Assembly: GCF_033958435.1 (NCBI RefSeq)
Contig: NC_134138.1
Coordinates: forward strand, 1,562,001-1,626,000
Direction of reading: 5' to 3'
DNA from: Carettochelys insculpta
Lineage: Eukaryota; Chordata; Testudines; Carettochelyidae
DNA: 64,000 bases
The notes beneath the pieces are model-generated. The model was not told the origin of the DNA, searched no databases, and was given only the letters and a program-made list of their open reading frames with translations. This document shows positions 25,101 to 37,100 of this stretch, one piece after another (the first letter of the stretch is position 1; each line of letters starts with the position of its first letter). The position numbers were made by a program, and so were the translations under genes.

Positions 25101-28100
25101 GGCAGCAGCAGCCACGAGCACCCTGGGTCAGAGCCAGGGTCAGCCCTGCGCCCTGTCTGCCGCAGCAAGCGGTGCTGCCCGCCCAGGGACCGAACAGAGC
25201 AGGGGTCACCGAGCGCTGCTCCCCACCGCCCGTTGGCAGCCCTGGTCAGCAGCCAGCCGGCTCTTTGCTGGCCTGGGGTCCAGGGGCACTTGCCGGGAGG
25301 AGCTGGGGGGCTGAGCCGGGCCCCAGAGCCGGGAAAAGGAGGAACTTCCCAGCTCTGAGGCTGGCACCTGGCCCGGCCTGGCCTGGCCCCACCTCTCCCA
25401 GCTATCCAGCTGTCCTGACACGTTCCCAGAATTCGGGGCCTGGGGGGCAGGGCCTGCACCACAGCACCCGCGCCAGCCTGGGGGGGGCAGGGCCTGCACC
25501 ACAGCACCCGCGCCAGCCTGGGGGGGGCAGGGCCTGCACCACAGCACCGGCGCCAGCCTGGGGGGGCAGGGCCTGCACCACAGCACCGGCGCCAGCCTGG
25601 GGGGGCAGGGCCTGCACCACAGCACCGGCGCCAGCCTGGGGGGGCAGGGCCTGCACCACAGCACCCGCGCCAGCCTGGGGGGGGCAGGGCCTGCACCACA
25701 GCACCCGCGCCAGCCTGGGGGGGGCAGGGCCTGCACCACAGCACCCGCGCCAGCCGGGGGGGGCAGGGCCTGCACCACAGCACCCGCGCCAGCCGGGGGG
25801 GGCAGGGCCTGCACCACAGCACCCGCGCCAGCCGGGGGGGGCAGGGCCTGCACCACAGCACCGGCGCCAGCCTGGGGGGGGCAGGGCCTGCACCACAGCA
25901 CCCGCGCCAGCCTGGGGGGGCAGGGCCTGCACCACAGCACCCGCGCCAGCCTGGGGGGGCAGGGCCTGCACCACAGCACCGGCGCCAGCCTGGGGGGGGC
26001 AGGGCCTGTACCACAGCACCGGCGCCAGCCTGGGGGGGGCAGGGCCTGCACCACAGCACCGGCGCCAGCCTGGGGGGGCAGGGCCTGTACCACAGCACCC
26101 GCGCCAGCCTGGGGGGGCAGGGCCTGCACCACAGCACCGGCGCCAGCCTGGGGGGGGCAGGGCCTGCACCACAGCACCGGCGCCAGCCTGGGGGGGGCAG
26201 GGCCTGCACCACAGCACCGGCGCCAGCCTGGGGGGGGCAGGGCCTGCACCACAGCACCGGCGCCAGCCTGGGGGGGGCAGGGCCTGCACCACAGCACCGG
26301 CGCCAGCCTGGGGGGGCAGGGCCTGCACCACAGCACCCGCGCCAGCCTGGGGGGGCAGGGCCTGCACCACAGCACCCGCGCCAGCCTGGGGGGGCAGGGC
26401 CTGCACCACAGCACCGGCGCCAGCCTGGGGGGGCAGGGCCTGCACCACAGCACCGGCGCCAGCCTGGGGGGGCAGGGCCTGCACCACAGCACCCGCGCCA
26501 GCCTGGGGGGGGCAGGGCCTGCACCACAGCACCGGCGCCAGCCTGGGGGGGGCAGGGCCTGCACCACAGCACCGGCGCCAGCCTGGGGGGGGCAGGGCCT
26601 GCAACACAGCACCCGCGCCAGCCTGGGGGGGGCAGGGCCTGCACCACAGCACCCGCGCCAGCCTGGGGGGGGCAGGGCCTGCACCACAGCACCGGCGCCA
26701 GCCTGGGGGGGGCAGGGCCTGTACCACAGCACCCGCGCCAGCCTGGGGGGGCAGGGCCTGCACCACAGCACCGGCGCCAGCCTGGGGGGGGCAGGGCCTG
26801 CACCACAGCACCGGCGCCAGCCTGGGGGGGCAGGGCCTGCACCACAGCACCCACGCCAGCCTGGGGGGGCAGGGCCTGCACCACAGCACCGGCGCCAGCC
26901 TGGGGGGGCAGGGCCTGCACCACAGCACCGGCGCCAGCCTGGGGGGGGCAGGGCCTGTACCACAGCACCCGCGCCAGCCTGGGGGGGGCAGGGCCTGTAC
27001 CACAGCACCCGCGCCAGCCTGGGGGGGCAGGGCCTGCACCACAGCACCCGCGCCAGCCTGGGGGCACCAGGCCCAGATCTCTCAGAGCAGCTGCTGCCCC
27101 CAGAGTCCTGCCTCCCCAGCCCCAGGCCTGGCAGAGCAGGGTGTGGGGAGGCCTGGGTGCCAGGCACTGAGCCCAGGGCACGTCTTCCCCGCAGCGGGCG
27201 AGAGCCCCCCGCCCCGCCCCGCCCCGCCCGCCCCTCACTTGTGATGGTGGATGATGGCGTTGAAGAGGCGCCCGTCCCGCCAGCTGGTGGTGAAGTTGTC
27301 GCAGCGCAGGCCTTGGTAGCCCTCCACCATGCGCTGGGACCACAGCAGCAGCTTCTCCTTGGCCGTCATGTCCTCCGACTGCCCGCTCACCTGGATGTCC
27401 GAGATCTGCAAGGGCCGAGCGCGTCAGCTGGCCTGGTGCTGCGGACCCTGCCCGGTGCCGGCTGGGCGCCCACAGCGGGGGGACGCCCGGGACGTTTTCT
27501 CTCAGCACGGCCTGCTCCCCCCATGCTGTGATGCGGGGGCTTGTGGGGGCCCACGCAGGGGGCAGCACGCAGCGGCCCTGGGGGCGACGGGTGACGAGGA
27601 GGTTGCTGCTGCAGGGAGCAGCACGGGGCCAGGGACCCAGCCAGTGGCCTGGAGAACGGAGACCCCAGTGAAGGAGCGGGTGGCACAGCAGGTTCTGGGC
27701 ACTGGCAGGACAAGGTGCCGCGGAAAGAGGAGCCAGTGGCCTGTCCAGCTGGTCCCAGGGCCGGGCAAGGACCCGCAAAGGCTGGAGAAGAGGCAGGGCA
27801 GAGGCTCAGGCTCCTGCTTATCTGGAGGTCGAAAGCCGGGGGGAGCTGCTGGGGGGCCTCGGAAGCTGGCTGGGAGGGCAGAGAGCAGGCAGAGCCCACC
27901 TGGCCACGGGGCAGACTCAGCCGTGCGGTGCTGGGGAAGCCAGGCTCAGAGGCCGGAGAGCTCCTGTGCTGGGGTCAGTGCCCAGCAGGTGCAGAGGGGC
28001 TGTGCGCTCCCAGCTCTGTGCCCAGACGTAAGGGGCCCTGCAGGGAGCTCCCCTCCCCGCCAGCGTCGCTCAGCACAGCCACCCTGGACACGGCTGACTC

Positions 28101-31100
28101 CAGTGGGGACGGCCCCAGGCAGCACCACCACCTCCTTCCTGTTTCACTTGGGACCGCAGCCCGTGGGGCGGTTAGCAGCTGGGCTCAGCTCCCGGCCCTG
28201 GGGAGAGGGCTCTGCACACGCCCGGCCGCGGGTCTGCGAGGGAGGCTGCAAGGCGGGACGGAAGCACCTGCTCCGCCACTACCTGGCAGCTCTTTGCTGC
28301 ACGGCGGGCCCCGAGGCGAGCCTGCCCCCGCTGCAGCAGGCTCTGCCCCGGGCACCGCTCAGCCATAGCTGCAGTGCAGCGCAGGGGGAGGGGCCATGCC
28401 CCCCACCCCGGTCCCCACCTGGGCCTGCGGCAGCAGCGCAGAGGACAGAGCCTGGTGGCAGAGCGGCAAGTGAGCTCGGCGCCCGCTCGGCGGCTGACTC
28501 GGGCTGGCTCCAGGCCGGCAGGGGCCAGCCCCACGGAGCAACCTGCGCCGTCCACAGGCCAGGAGCCCTGTGCCCGGCAGCCGCTGCACCAGCCCCCGCA
28601 GCACCCGGGGGACAGAAGAGGGCAGGGGCGGGCCCGGGTGCCAGGGCAGCCTGCGGCTCTGAGTCATGGCGGCTGCCAGGCTCCTGGCACGAGGAGCAGG
28701 TGACTCAGCCTCCGGAAGGCGGCACCTTTCCCGCCCCAGCGGCTGCGGCAACCTGCCCCCACGCCAGGCCTGGCACCGCCCAGCATTCCCCGCCCGAGCC
28801 TGGGGCACACCTCCGTGCTGCAAGGCACCCTGCCCTGCCCCGCCCCGCCCCACTCGGCGCGGGCCCACGGGAGCCAAGAGCAGCGAGCAAGACGCCAGGC
28901 ACAGCCTTTCCCAGCAGGGACCGGGGCGCTCCCAACGGGGGCCTTGCGGGGAGCTGCGGGGGGCAGACCCACGGCAGGCGTGGGGGAGGGGGCTGGGGGC
29001 GCTCCCGACGGGGGCCTTGCGGGGAGCTGCGGGGGGCAGACCCACGGCAGGCGTGGGGGAGGGGGCCGGGGGCGCTCCCGACGGGGGCCTTGCGGGGAGC
29101 TGCGGGGGGCAGACCCACGGCAGGTGGGGGGGAGGGGGCCGGGGGCGTTCCCGACGGGGGCCTTGCGGGGAGCTGCGGGGGGCAGACCCACGGCAGGCGG
29201 GGGGGAGGGGGCCGGGGGCGTTCCCGACGGGGGCCTTGCGGGGAGCTGCGGGGGGCAGACCCACGGCAGGCGGGGGGGAGGGGGCTGGGGGTGTTTCTGA
29301 CAGGGGCCTTGCGGGGAGCTGCTGGGGGCAGACCCACGGCAGGCGTGGGGGAGGGGGCCGGGGGCGCTCCCGACGGGGGCCTTGCGGGGAGCTGCGGGGG
29401 GCAGACCCACGGCAGGCGGGGGGGAGGGGGCCGGGGGCGCTCCCGACGGGGGCCTTGCGGGGAGCTGCGGGGGGCAGACCCACGGCAGGCGGGGGGGAGG
29501 GGGCCGGGGGCGCTCCCAACGGGGGCCTTGCGGGGAGCTGCGGGGGGCAGACCCACGGCAGGCGGGGGGAGGGGCTCACCTGGAAGTGGAGGATGATGGT
29601 CCAGATGAGGCCCAGCGTGAGCTTGGGGTTGCCGTCGGCGATGTCGTCATTGCGGATGTTCACCAGCTTCACCTGTTTGTGCCAAGAGCTGTCGCTCGCC
29701 GAGGGCCCAATGGGCTCCGCCCTTGGAGACCCCCACCCCGTCTCCACACGGCACGGCCCACCCCTCCCCCACCCCGGAGACCCCCACCCCGTCTCGGCAG
29801 AGCCCAGCCTACCCCTCTCCTGCCCTAGGAGACCCCCACACCCATGGCAGTGGTACCTGCCCTCCCCCGCCCTTGGAGACCGCCCCACCCTGTGATGGAG
29901 TTCAGGGGTCCCCAGGCTCTGCCCCCGTCCGCAGGCAGGAGTGACTCTCAGTCAGCAGCAGAACAGCGGGTTCATTAGCCGACAGGACACAGTGTCGCAC
30001 AGAGGAGCCAGTGCAGCCGGCAGAGACAGCCAGTCCCAGCCATGCTGGGGAGAGGAGGCCCCGAGGGACCCCCAGAGCCGGGGCCTGGCCCCCTCCTTTG
30101 TCTCTCTCTCTCCCAGCCCAGACTCACTGCTTCCAACTCCCAGTTCCCATTCACGCCCCTCAGGCTCCACCTCCCCTTTGTCTGCAGCCCAGAGGTGTCA
30201 CCTGGGCGCCAGGTTACCCTCAGCAGGAGCCCCCCACCCTCTGTGAGCCCCTCACACGCACACCTCCCCCCCACTCTACCACACACCCCATCTCAGCAGG
30301 GCCTGCCCCCCTGCCCTGGGAGACCCCCCAGGGGCCAGCCACCCCAGGCCTGCCCCGGCGGCATGGCTCACCTGCCGGTGTTTCAGGTAATCCAGGGCAA
30401 TCTGCACGTTCTGCAGCTTATGGAAGCGCATCCGCCCCTTCTCGCGGGGCTGCAGAGAGAGGGGGCAGGAGGTGAGCCCCTGAGCCGGGCGCCAGCCCCC
30501 CCACGCACGGCCCAGCCCCGCCCCACCCCCCCGCAAGTGTGCACTGGTCAGTGCTGGGCCTAGCGAGGTGCCCGCTCCCTTACCCGAGCCCCACGGGCAG
30601 CAGGCTCAGCCCTGGCAGGTGGCAAGTCCCCAGGCATGCAGGTGGGGCAGCCCATTGCTGGGGGCGGCCCCAGGCCCGGTGGCCAGCTCCGGAGCCCACT
30701 GCCAGCCGGAAGAGGAGAAAGGCAGGAGGCTCCCACGTCGCACGGAGCAGGCAGGGCTGGCCTGGCGCCCCTGCAGGGCACGTCCCCCGCGCCAGCTGTC
30801 TCTGGACAGGGGGCTCCTGGCTGTGGGGCACGAAGCCAGTGGGACAGAACAACACGGGGGCATCGGGCTGGGCCTGGACGTCCTCGCCCGGGCAGGAAAT
30901 GCGCCAAACCAAACAGTAACCAGGAAAGTGCTGAGCATGGCTGGGCCGCGCCTCCCGGCTTCCTGCGGGGCCCCTGGATCCAGCCGGCCAGTCCTGCCCC
31001 ACGGCCAGGGCCCGGCTCGGCCTTCCTGCCCCTCCCCACAGCCCAGGGCAGCGCAGCGTGTGCTGCAGAGGCCCCCCGGGCACAGCTGCACGCCCCACTG

Positions 31101-34100
31101 CCCCTGCTGAGCCTGCGCGAGCGGCTGGGCACGGGGCGAGGGCTGAGCGCACAGTGCAGCGTGGACACCCTGCCCTGCTTCCTACCGCGTCGGCGCTGGG
31201 CGTGCGCTCGTGAAAAGGCCCCACTGCCCTGTAGTGCCAAGCTGGGGCCGGCCTGTGAGAGCACCCCACTGCACCAGCCCCACTCTGCGCCCCACACCCA
31301 CCCTGTATACCAGTGCCCCCCGCTGTGCTGTGCTGTGCCCCCCCTCCACCCCAGTGCCCCCTGCACCCAACCCCCACCCCACAGCCCAGCACCCCCCACT
31401 GCACCCCAACCCTGCCCCCACCCTCACCCCCAACCCACAGCCCCCCACCCCAGCACCCCCTGCTGTGCCACACCCCACCCCCACCCCACAGCTCAGCGCC
31501 CCCCACTGCACCCCATCCCTGCCCCCACCCTCACCCCCTGCGCCCCACCCCCACCCACAGCCCAGCGCCCTCTGCTGTGCCACACCCTGCCCCCATCCCA
31601 CAGCCCAGCACCCCCACAGAACCCTGCCCCCCCGTAGTACAGCATCCCCCCGATGCGCCGCACCCTGCCCCACCCCCGCAGACCAGCGCCCCCTGCTGAT
31701 CCCCCCGACTGGCGCCCCCTGCAGCACTGCCAGGCCAGGGCAGCGCCCAGACGCCGAGTGAGCCCAGCTGGCCTCTGCCCGACAGCTCCCAGCCCCCCGG
31801 CCGAAGCAGGGTCCCAGCCCACGGGTGAGCTCCAGAACCCTGGCGGCTGGGAGGTCCCAGTCCGGCCGCCAGGGACCTCCCGCACCGGGCCTGCACCCGC
31901 CACACCCTAAAGCCCAGCGCCCCAGCGGTGTCCCGGCACAGCCCCCGGGCACCAGGCAGGGACTCGGCACGGCTATCGCAAAGCTTTGATTGGCTGGGCG
32001 TGCCGTGACGTCACCTCTCGGGTGGCTCCCCGGCCAACGGGAGGCGCACGCCAGGGCCCGGCGGAGTGGAGAGCGAAGGCGGAACCACTCACCAGCCGCA
32101 AGGTCCTGATCACGTCCCGCTCCCTGGGCTAGCGGCGAGAGCAGGGCACAGGGCAGAGGACAGCACAGAGGTCAGGCTCAGCAGACAGGTACGAAGGAGC
32201 AGAAAGTTCAGGGCAGCACAACAGTGTTAATGCGTTAAAAGCCCCCGGGGGGCAGGAACCAGATCTTGGGGGCCGGGAACCGGGCTGCAGCAAGCCAGAG
32301 GGTCACTGGGGCGGGGGGCTCAGGGGCCATGCGGGAGCCAGCAGGCGGGGGTGCCAGAGAAGCCGGGGTCTCACCCTCCTCCGGGGAACGGGCTCGTCTG
32401 CAGGGGCCCGAGGGCTGGGGGGAGGAGGGTGCGGCACAGAGAGAACCTCCCCCCGCCACCCCGAGATCCCGCGGCCAGACCCTGCCCTGCCGGCTGGGAC
32501 AGGGCGCCGGAGCGGAGGGGCGGGCAGGGGAGGCAGAACCTACCAGAGTGTCCCCGGAGAGCACCTCCAGCAGCGAGATGAGGTTGTGGCCATCCCGCAG
32601 GTCTTCGTACAGGTCGCTGACGTGGCGCTGGGCCTGCGGAGACCAAAGGCCGCGGTAACAGGGGGCCAAGCCCTGGGCCCACCTCTGCCCGCCGCCCCGC
32701 CACAATGCAAGGCCCTGCTCTTCACCACGTAAGGGCCCAGGGCAGCCACGCTGCACACCTCTCACTGCAACGTGCGCCGTGCAAGGAGGCGTGACCCGAC
32801 CCAGAGCACGCACGGGAGCCATGGGGCACGCCTCGCACACCCGACACACCAGGAGCACGGGGGCCTCCCAGGAGACGAGGCGTTAGCGGGGACTGTGCAG
32901 TCACCAGGCAAGGGGCACGCAGGCTTGGCCTGTCCGGGAGGACCACGGAGGAACGCGGGGGAGCAGGGACCGCCTCCCACCCCCTCCCCAGTCAGTGCGC
33001 GGGCCGGGCTGGGCCGGGCCTCGGCAGTCAGCCAGGCTGGAACCCGCCGGCGAGCGCCGGGGGGCGCAGACGGGCCCTGGCTCTCCGGTCTGCTCAGGAG
33101 CCCCACAGCGGCCAGGCTCTGCCCAGGGGCCAGCGCCTGGCGTCAGTCACGGGCGCCCGCGTGGCACAGGGGCTGCTGCAGACGGGAAGGCCCCTGCCCT
33201 GGGAGGTGGGTGCACCTGCGGCTAAGCTATGCGGTGCTCGGAGGCCCCCTGGGGCAGCGCCTGCACTGCCAGAAGCTGGGGGCTCCAGGCCCCCACAGCC
33301 ACACAGCTGCGCTGGGGGCGGGGCGGGGCGGGGCGTTGCGTCCGGGGGAGGCCCCACAGCAGCTCTGGCACCGCAGGCCAAAGGTGGCGCCTCCCTCCAA
33401 GCCAGAGCTCCCCTTGCCCCAGCCCGAGGCGTGTGCCCCATCCTGGGGGGACTTGGGCCGGCCACCTTCCCTGCTGCACTGCTGCCGGCAGGGCCCAGGC
33501 GGGGCTGGAGACCCCAAGGCCTGACGCTGGGTGTGCAGCTGGGAGCCCCGGCCGCATGCCCATGGCCTCTGCCACGTGGCCCTGCGGGGGCGGCGACTGA
33601 GGCCAGACAGGAGCCATGCGGGGAGGGCCTGGACGGTCACACCATGCACAGCTCGGATGCCACCTACCTCCGCTCGCCAGTGCTGCCGCAGCAGGGGAGA
33701 GCAGGGAGAGAGTGGGGTTAGCTGGGGAGGCGCAGCCAGAGTTCAGCCTCCCAGGAGCAGGAGGGGAGCCCCAGCCCTGCCCGCTGCTGGAGCCCAGCCG
33801 GCTGCCAGCCCCGCAAGGACCCTGCCCCCCTCTTCCCTGTCGAACGGCCCTGGGTCCCCCTCGCCTCAGCCAGGTGCAGCCCCACGGGGAGAGCCCTGCC
33901 TGAGCAGCTCCCCCAGCCCAGCTCTCCTGGGCCCCGCCCTGCCCGCCCCCTCTCCTTGTGCACTCTGCCCAGCCCCAGTCCTGGGGCCAGGAGCGCCAGC
34001 TGCTCCCCAGCCAGGCGGGACAGGCCCAGCCGGAGCAGCGCGTGCCGAGTGCGGGGGCGGCTGGCACAGGCGCAGGCTGCGGCTGTCTGAGCAGGGCGAG

Positions 34101-37100
34101 GCACAGGGCGGGTGGGAGCTCCTGGAGATGGAGCAGAGGCCAGTGCTGAGAGGCAGACGTGCCTGAGCTCTCGGGGGCGCTGGCCATGACCAGGCCGGGA
34201 ATCGCAGGAGCGGGGCAGCCCAGAGCCAGGCGCAGGCGGCACAGGGCAGAGGCGGGAGTGGGGCAGCCCAGAGCCAGGCGCAGGCGGCACAGGGCAGAGG
34301 CGGGAGTGGGGCAGCCCAGAGCCAGGCGCAGGCGGCACAGGGCACCGGCGGGAGTGGGGCAGCCCAGAGCCAGGCGCAGGCGGCACAGGGCAGAGGCGGG
34401 AGTAGGGCAGCCCAGAGCCAGGCGCAGGCGGCACAGGGCAGAGGCGGGAGTGGGGCAGCCCAGAGCCAGGCGCAGGCGGCACAGGGCAGAGGCAGGAGTG
34501 GGGCAGCCCAGAGCCAGGCGCAGGCGGCACAGGGCAGAGGCGGGAGTGGGGCAGCCCAGAGCCAGGCGCAGGCAGCACAGGGCAGAGGCGGGAGTGGGGC
34601 AGCCCAGAGCCAGGCGCAGGCGGCACAGGGCAGAGGCGGGAGTGGGGCAGCCCAGAGCCAGGCGCAGGCGGCACAGGGCACCGGCGGGAGTGGGGCAGCC
34701 CAGAGCTAGGCGCAGGCGGCACAGGGCACCGGCAGGAGTGGGGCAGCCCAGAGCCAGGCGCAGGCGGCACAGGGCAGAGGTGCGAGTGGGGCAGCCCAGA
34801 GCCAGGCGCAGGCGGCACAGGGCAGAGGCGGGAGTGGGGCAGCCCAGAGCCAGGCGCAGGCGGCACAGGGCAGAGGCGGGAGTGGGGCAGCCCAGAGCCA
34901 GGCGCAGGCGGCACAGGGCAGAGATGGGAGTGGGGCAGCCCAGAGCCAGGCGCAGGCGGCACAGGGCAGAGGCGGGAGTGGGGCAGCCCAGAGCCAGGCG
35001 CAGGCGGCACAGGGCACCGGCGGGAGTGGGGCAGCCCAGAGCCAGGCGCAGGCGGCACAGGGCAGAGGCGGGAGTGGGGCAGCCCAGAGCCAGGCGCAGG
35101 CGGCACAGGGCAGAGGCGGGAGTGGGGCAGCCCAGAGCCAGGCGCAGGCGGCACAGGGCAGAGGCGGGAGTGGGGCAGCCCAGAGCCAGGCGCAGGCGGC
35201 ACAGGGCATTGCAGGAGTGGGGCAGCCCAGAGCCAGGCGCAGGCGGCACAGGGCACCAGCAGGAGTGGGGCAGCCCAGAGCCAGGTGCAGGCGGCACAGG
35301 GCAGAGGTGCGAGTGGGGCAGCCCAGAGCCAGGCGCAGGCGGCACAGGGCAGAGGCGGGAGTGGGGCAGCCCAGAGCCAGGCGCAGGCGGCACAGGGCAG
35401 AGGCGCGAGTGGGGCAGCCCAGAGCCAGGCGCAGGCGGCACAGGGCAGAGGCGCGAGTGGGGCAGCCCAGAGCCAGGCGCAGGCGGCACAGGGCAGAGGC
35501 GTGAGTGGGGCAGCCCAGAGCCAGGCGCAGGCGGCACAGGGCAGAGGCGCGAGTGGGGCAGCCCAGAGCCAGGCACAAGCGGCACAGGGCAGAGGCGCGA
35601 GTGGGGCAGCCCAGAGCCAGGCGCAGGCGGCACAGGGCACCGGCGGGATGAGCGGATGGCACTCTGGGCAGAGAACACGTATGGCGTCACCCACGACAGC
35701 CTTTGCCTCACTGGGGCGACAAAGCCAAAGAGCTTCCCTGGTGTATGTGGCACCCGGGCGCGCTCCCTGGTCCAGGCGCCAGCTGAGTGCGCGGCGCAGC
35801 CGGCAGGGACCTGGCTCCTGAAAGGTTCCAAGACAGGGCTCCAGTCCCTCCAGCTCTGCCCCTGCTGCCAGGCCGTGGGGCAGTCGCTTCCTGGCTTTCC
35901 CACCCCATGGGAGGAGCCTGGCTCCAGGGCAGAGGACAGAGGGGCCTGGTTTTCTAAGGGCCTGGCTACGGCAGGGACAGGGTGAGCGGGCGCCAGGCCG
36001 GAGGACGCTGCTCCTGCAGAAATCCCGCTTTGTCAGCGCCAGCAGGAAAATTCCCTGCTCCAGGGGCCGGAGCACAATGGCCCATTGAGAGCCAGGCCCT
36101 GGGCCGCCGGGCGTGCCGCATGGCCGTGGGAAGAGAGGCGGCCTGCCAGCTCTGCCCACCATGGCTGTGGGCCCCCGGTTCCACTCCCCGAGCCCCTGAA
36201 CTGCCCCCCAGCCCTACCCGGCCTGAGCACGCCGGGTTCCCTTGCCTCCTGCCCACCCATGCCAGGGGCCCCTCTCCCTCCTGTCCGGCACAGGGTGTGC
36301 ATCCTCCTCCCTGCGAGAGCCAGGCACGGCCCTCGCCTGCTGTGGCACAGCCAGTCCTCACCCCGGGCAGGGACTGCCCCGCACTGCAGCCACGAGCGTC
36401 ACCCATCAGAGCTGGGAAGCGCGCACCAGCCCTGGCCAGCCTCAGGCTCCGCTCTGCAGCGCTCAGGTAGCCACCCACCCCGCGCCGGCCAGAGCGCCTG
36501 CCCTCCCGAGGGCTGAGCAGCCGGCCTGGCCGTCACTGGGCCGCCCTGGGGAGAACGCTCTGCAGACCCGGGGCCAAGGGGTTGCTGGTCCCGAAGGCAA
36601 AGCTACGACTCTGCTCTAAGCCAGCCCGGCCCCTGGTAAGAGCATCTCAGCATCAGCCCTGCACCAGTGAATTCCACTGGTAACTCGGCACTGCCTGGAG
36701 CACTGAGAGCTGCCCTGCTGCAGGCTGGCCCCACCCGCCTCGGGGCACCCGTACCTTGAGGAGGTGCTTGTTGACCCATTTGGTGAAGGTTTTCTTCTGG
36801 ACCCGATCTCTCTCATCTGCAGGAGAGGAGCACACGGGAGTTACTGGGGGGTTTGCAGAGGCGGGGGGACGGGTGAGCACAGGGGCGGGGGGACTGGCAG
36901 AGCCGGGGGCAGCAGGCGGGAAGAGGCCGGGGGACGGCTGAGCACAGGGGCAGGGGGACTGGCAGAGCCGGGGGCAGCAGGCGGGAAGAGGCCGGGGGAC
37001 GGCTGAGCACGGGGGCAGCAGGCGGGAAGAGGCCGGGGGACGGCTGAGCACAGGGGCAGGGGACTGGCAAAGCCGGGGGCAGCAGGCGGGAAGAGGCCGG

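Noticed and set aside
24770..27778. 1,002-codon minus-strand ORF over the intron 6 array
   Set aside because: Composed of array translation in shifting frames; no plectin or other domain apart from chance overlap with exon 6 in a different frame.
30560..31506. Overlapping medium ORFs on both strands near 31 kb
   Set aside because: Low-complexity G/C-rich translation; flanking true exons 4 and 3alpha lie in other positions and frames.
34159..35985. Long ORFs with a perfect 16-residue repeat ([16 protein letters not shown] type)
   Set aside because: The 48-bp unit is a multiple of three, so all stop-free frames persist. The tract lies in an intron and shows equal ORFs on the opposite strand.
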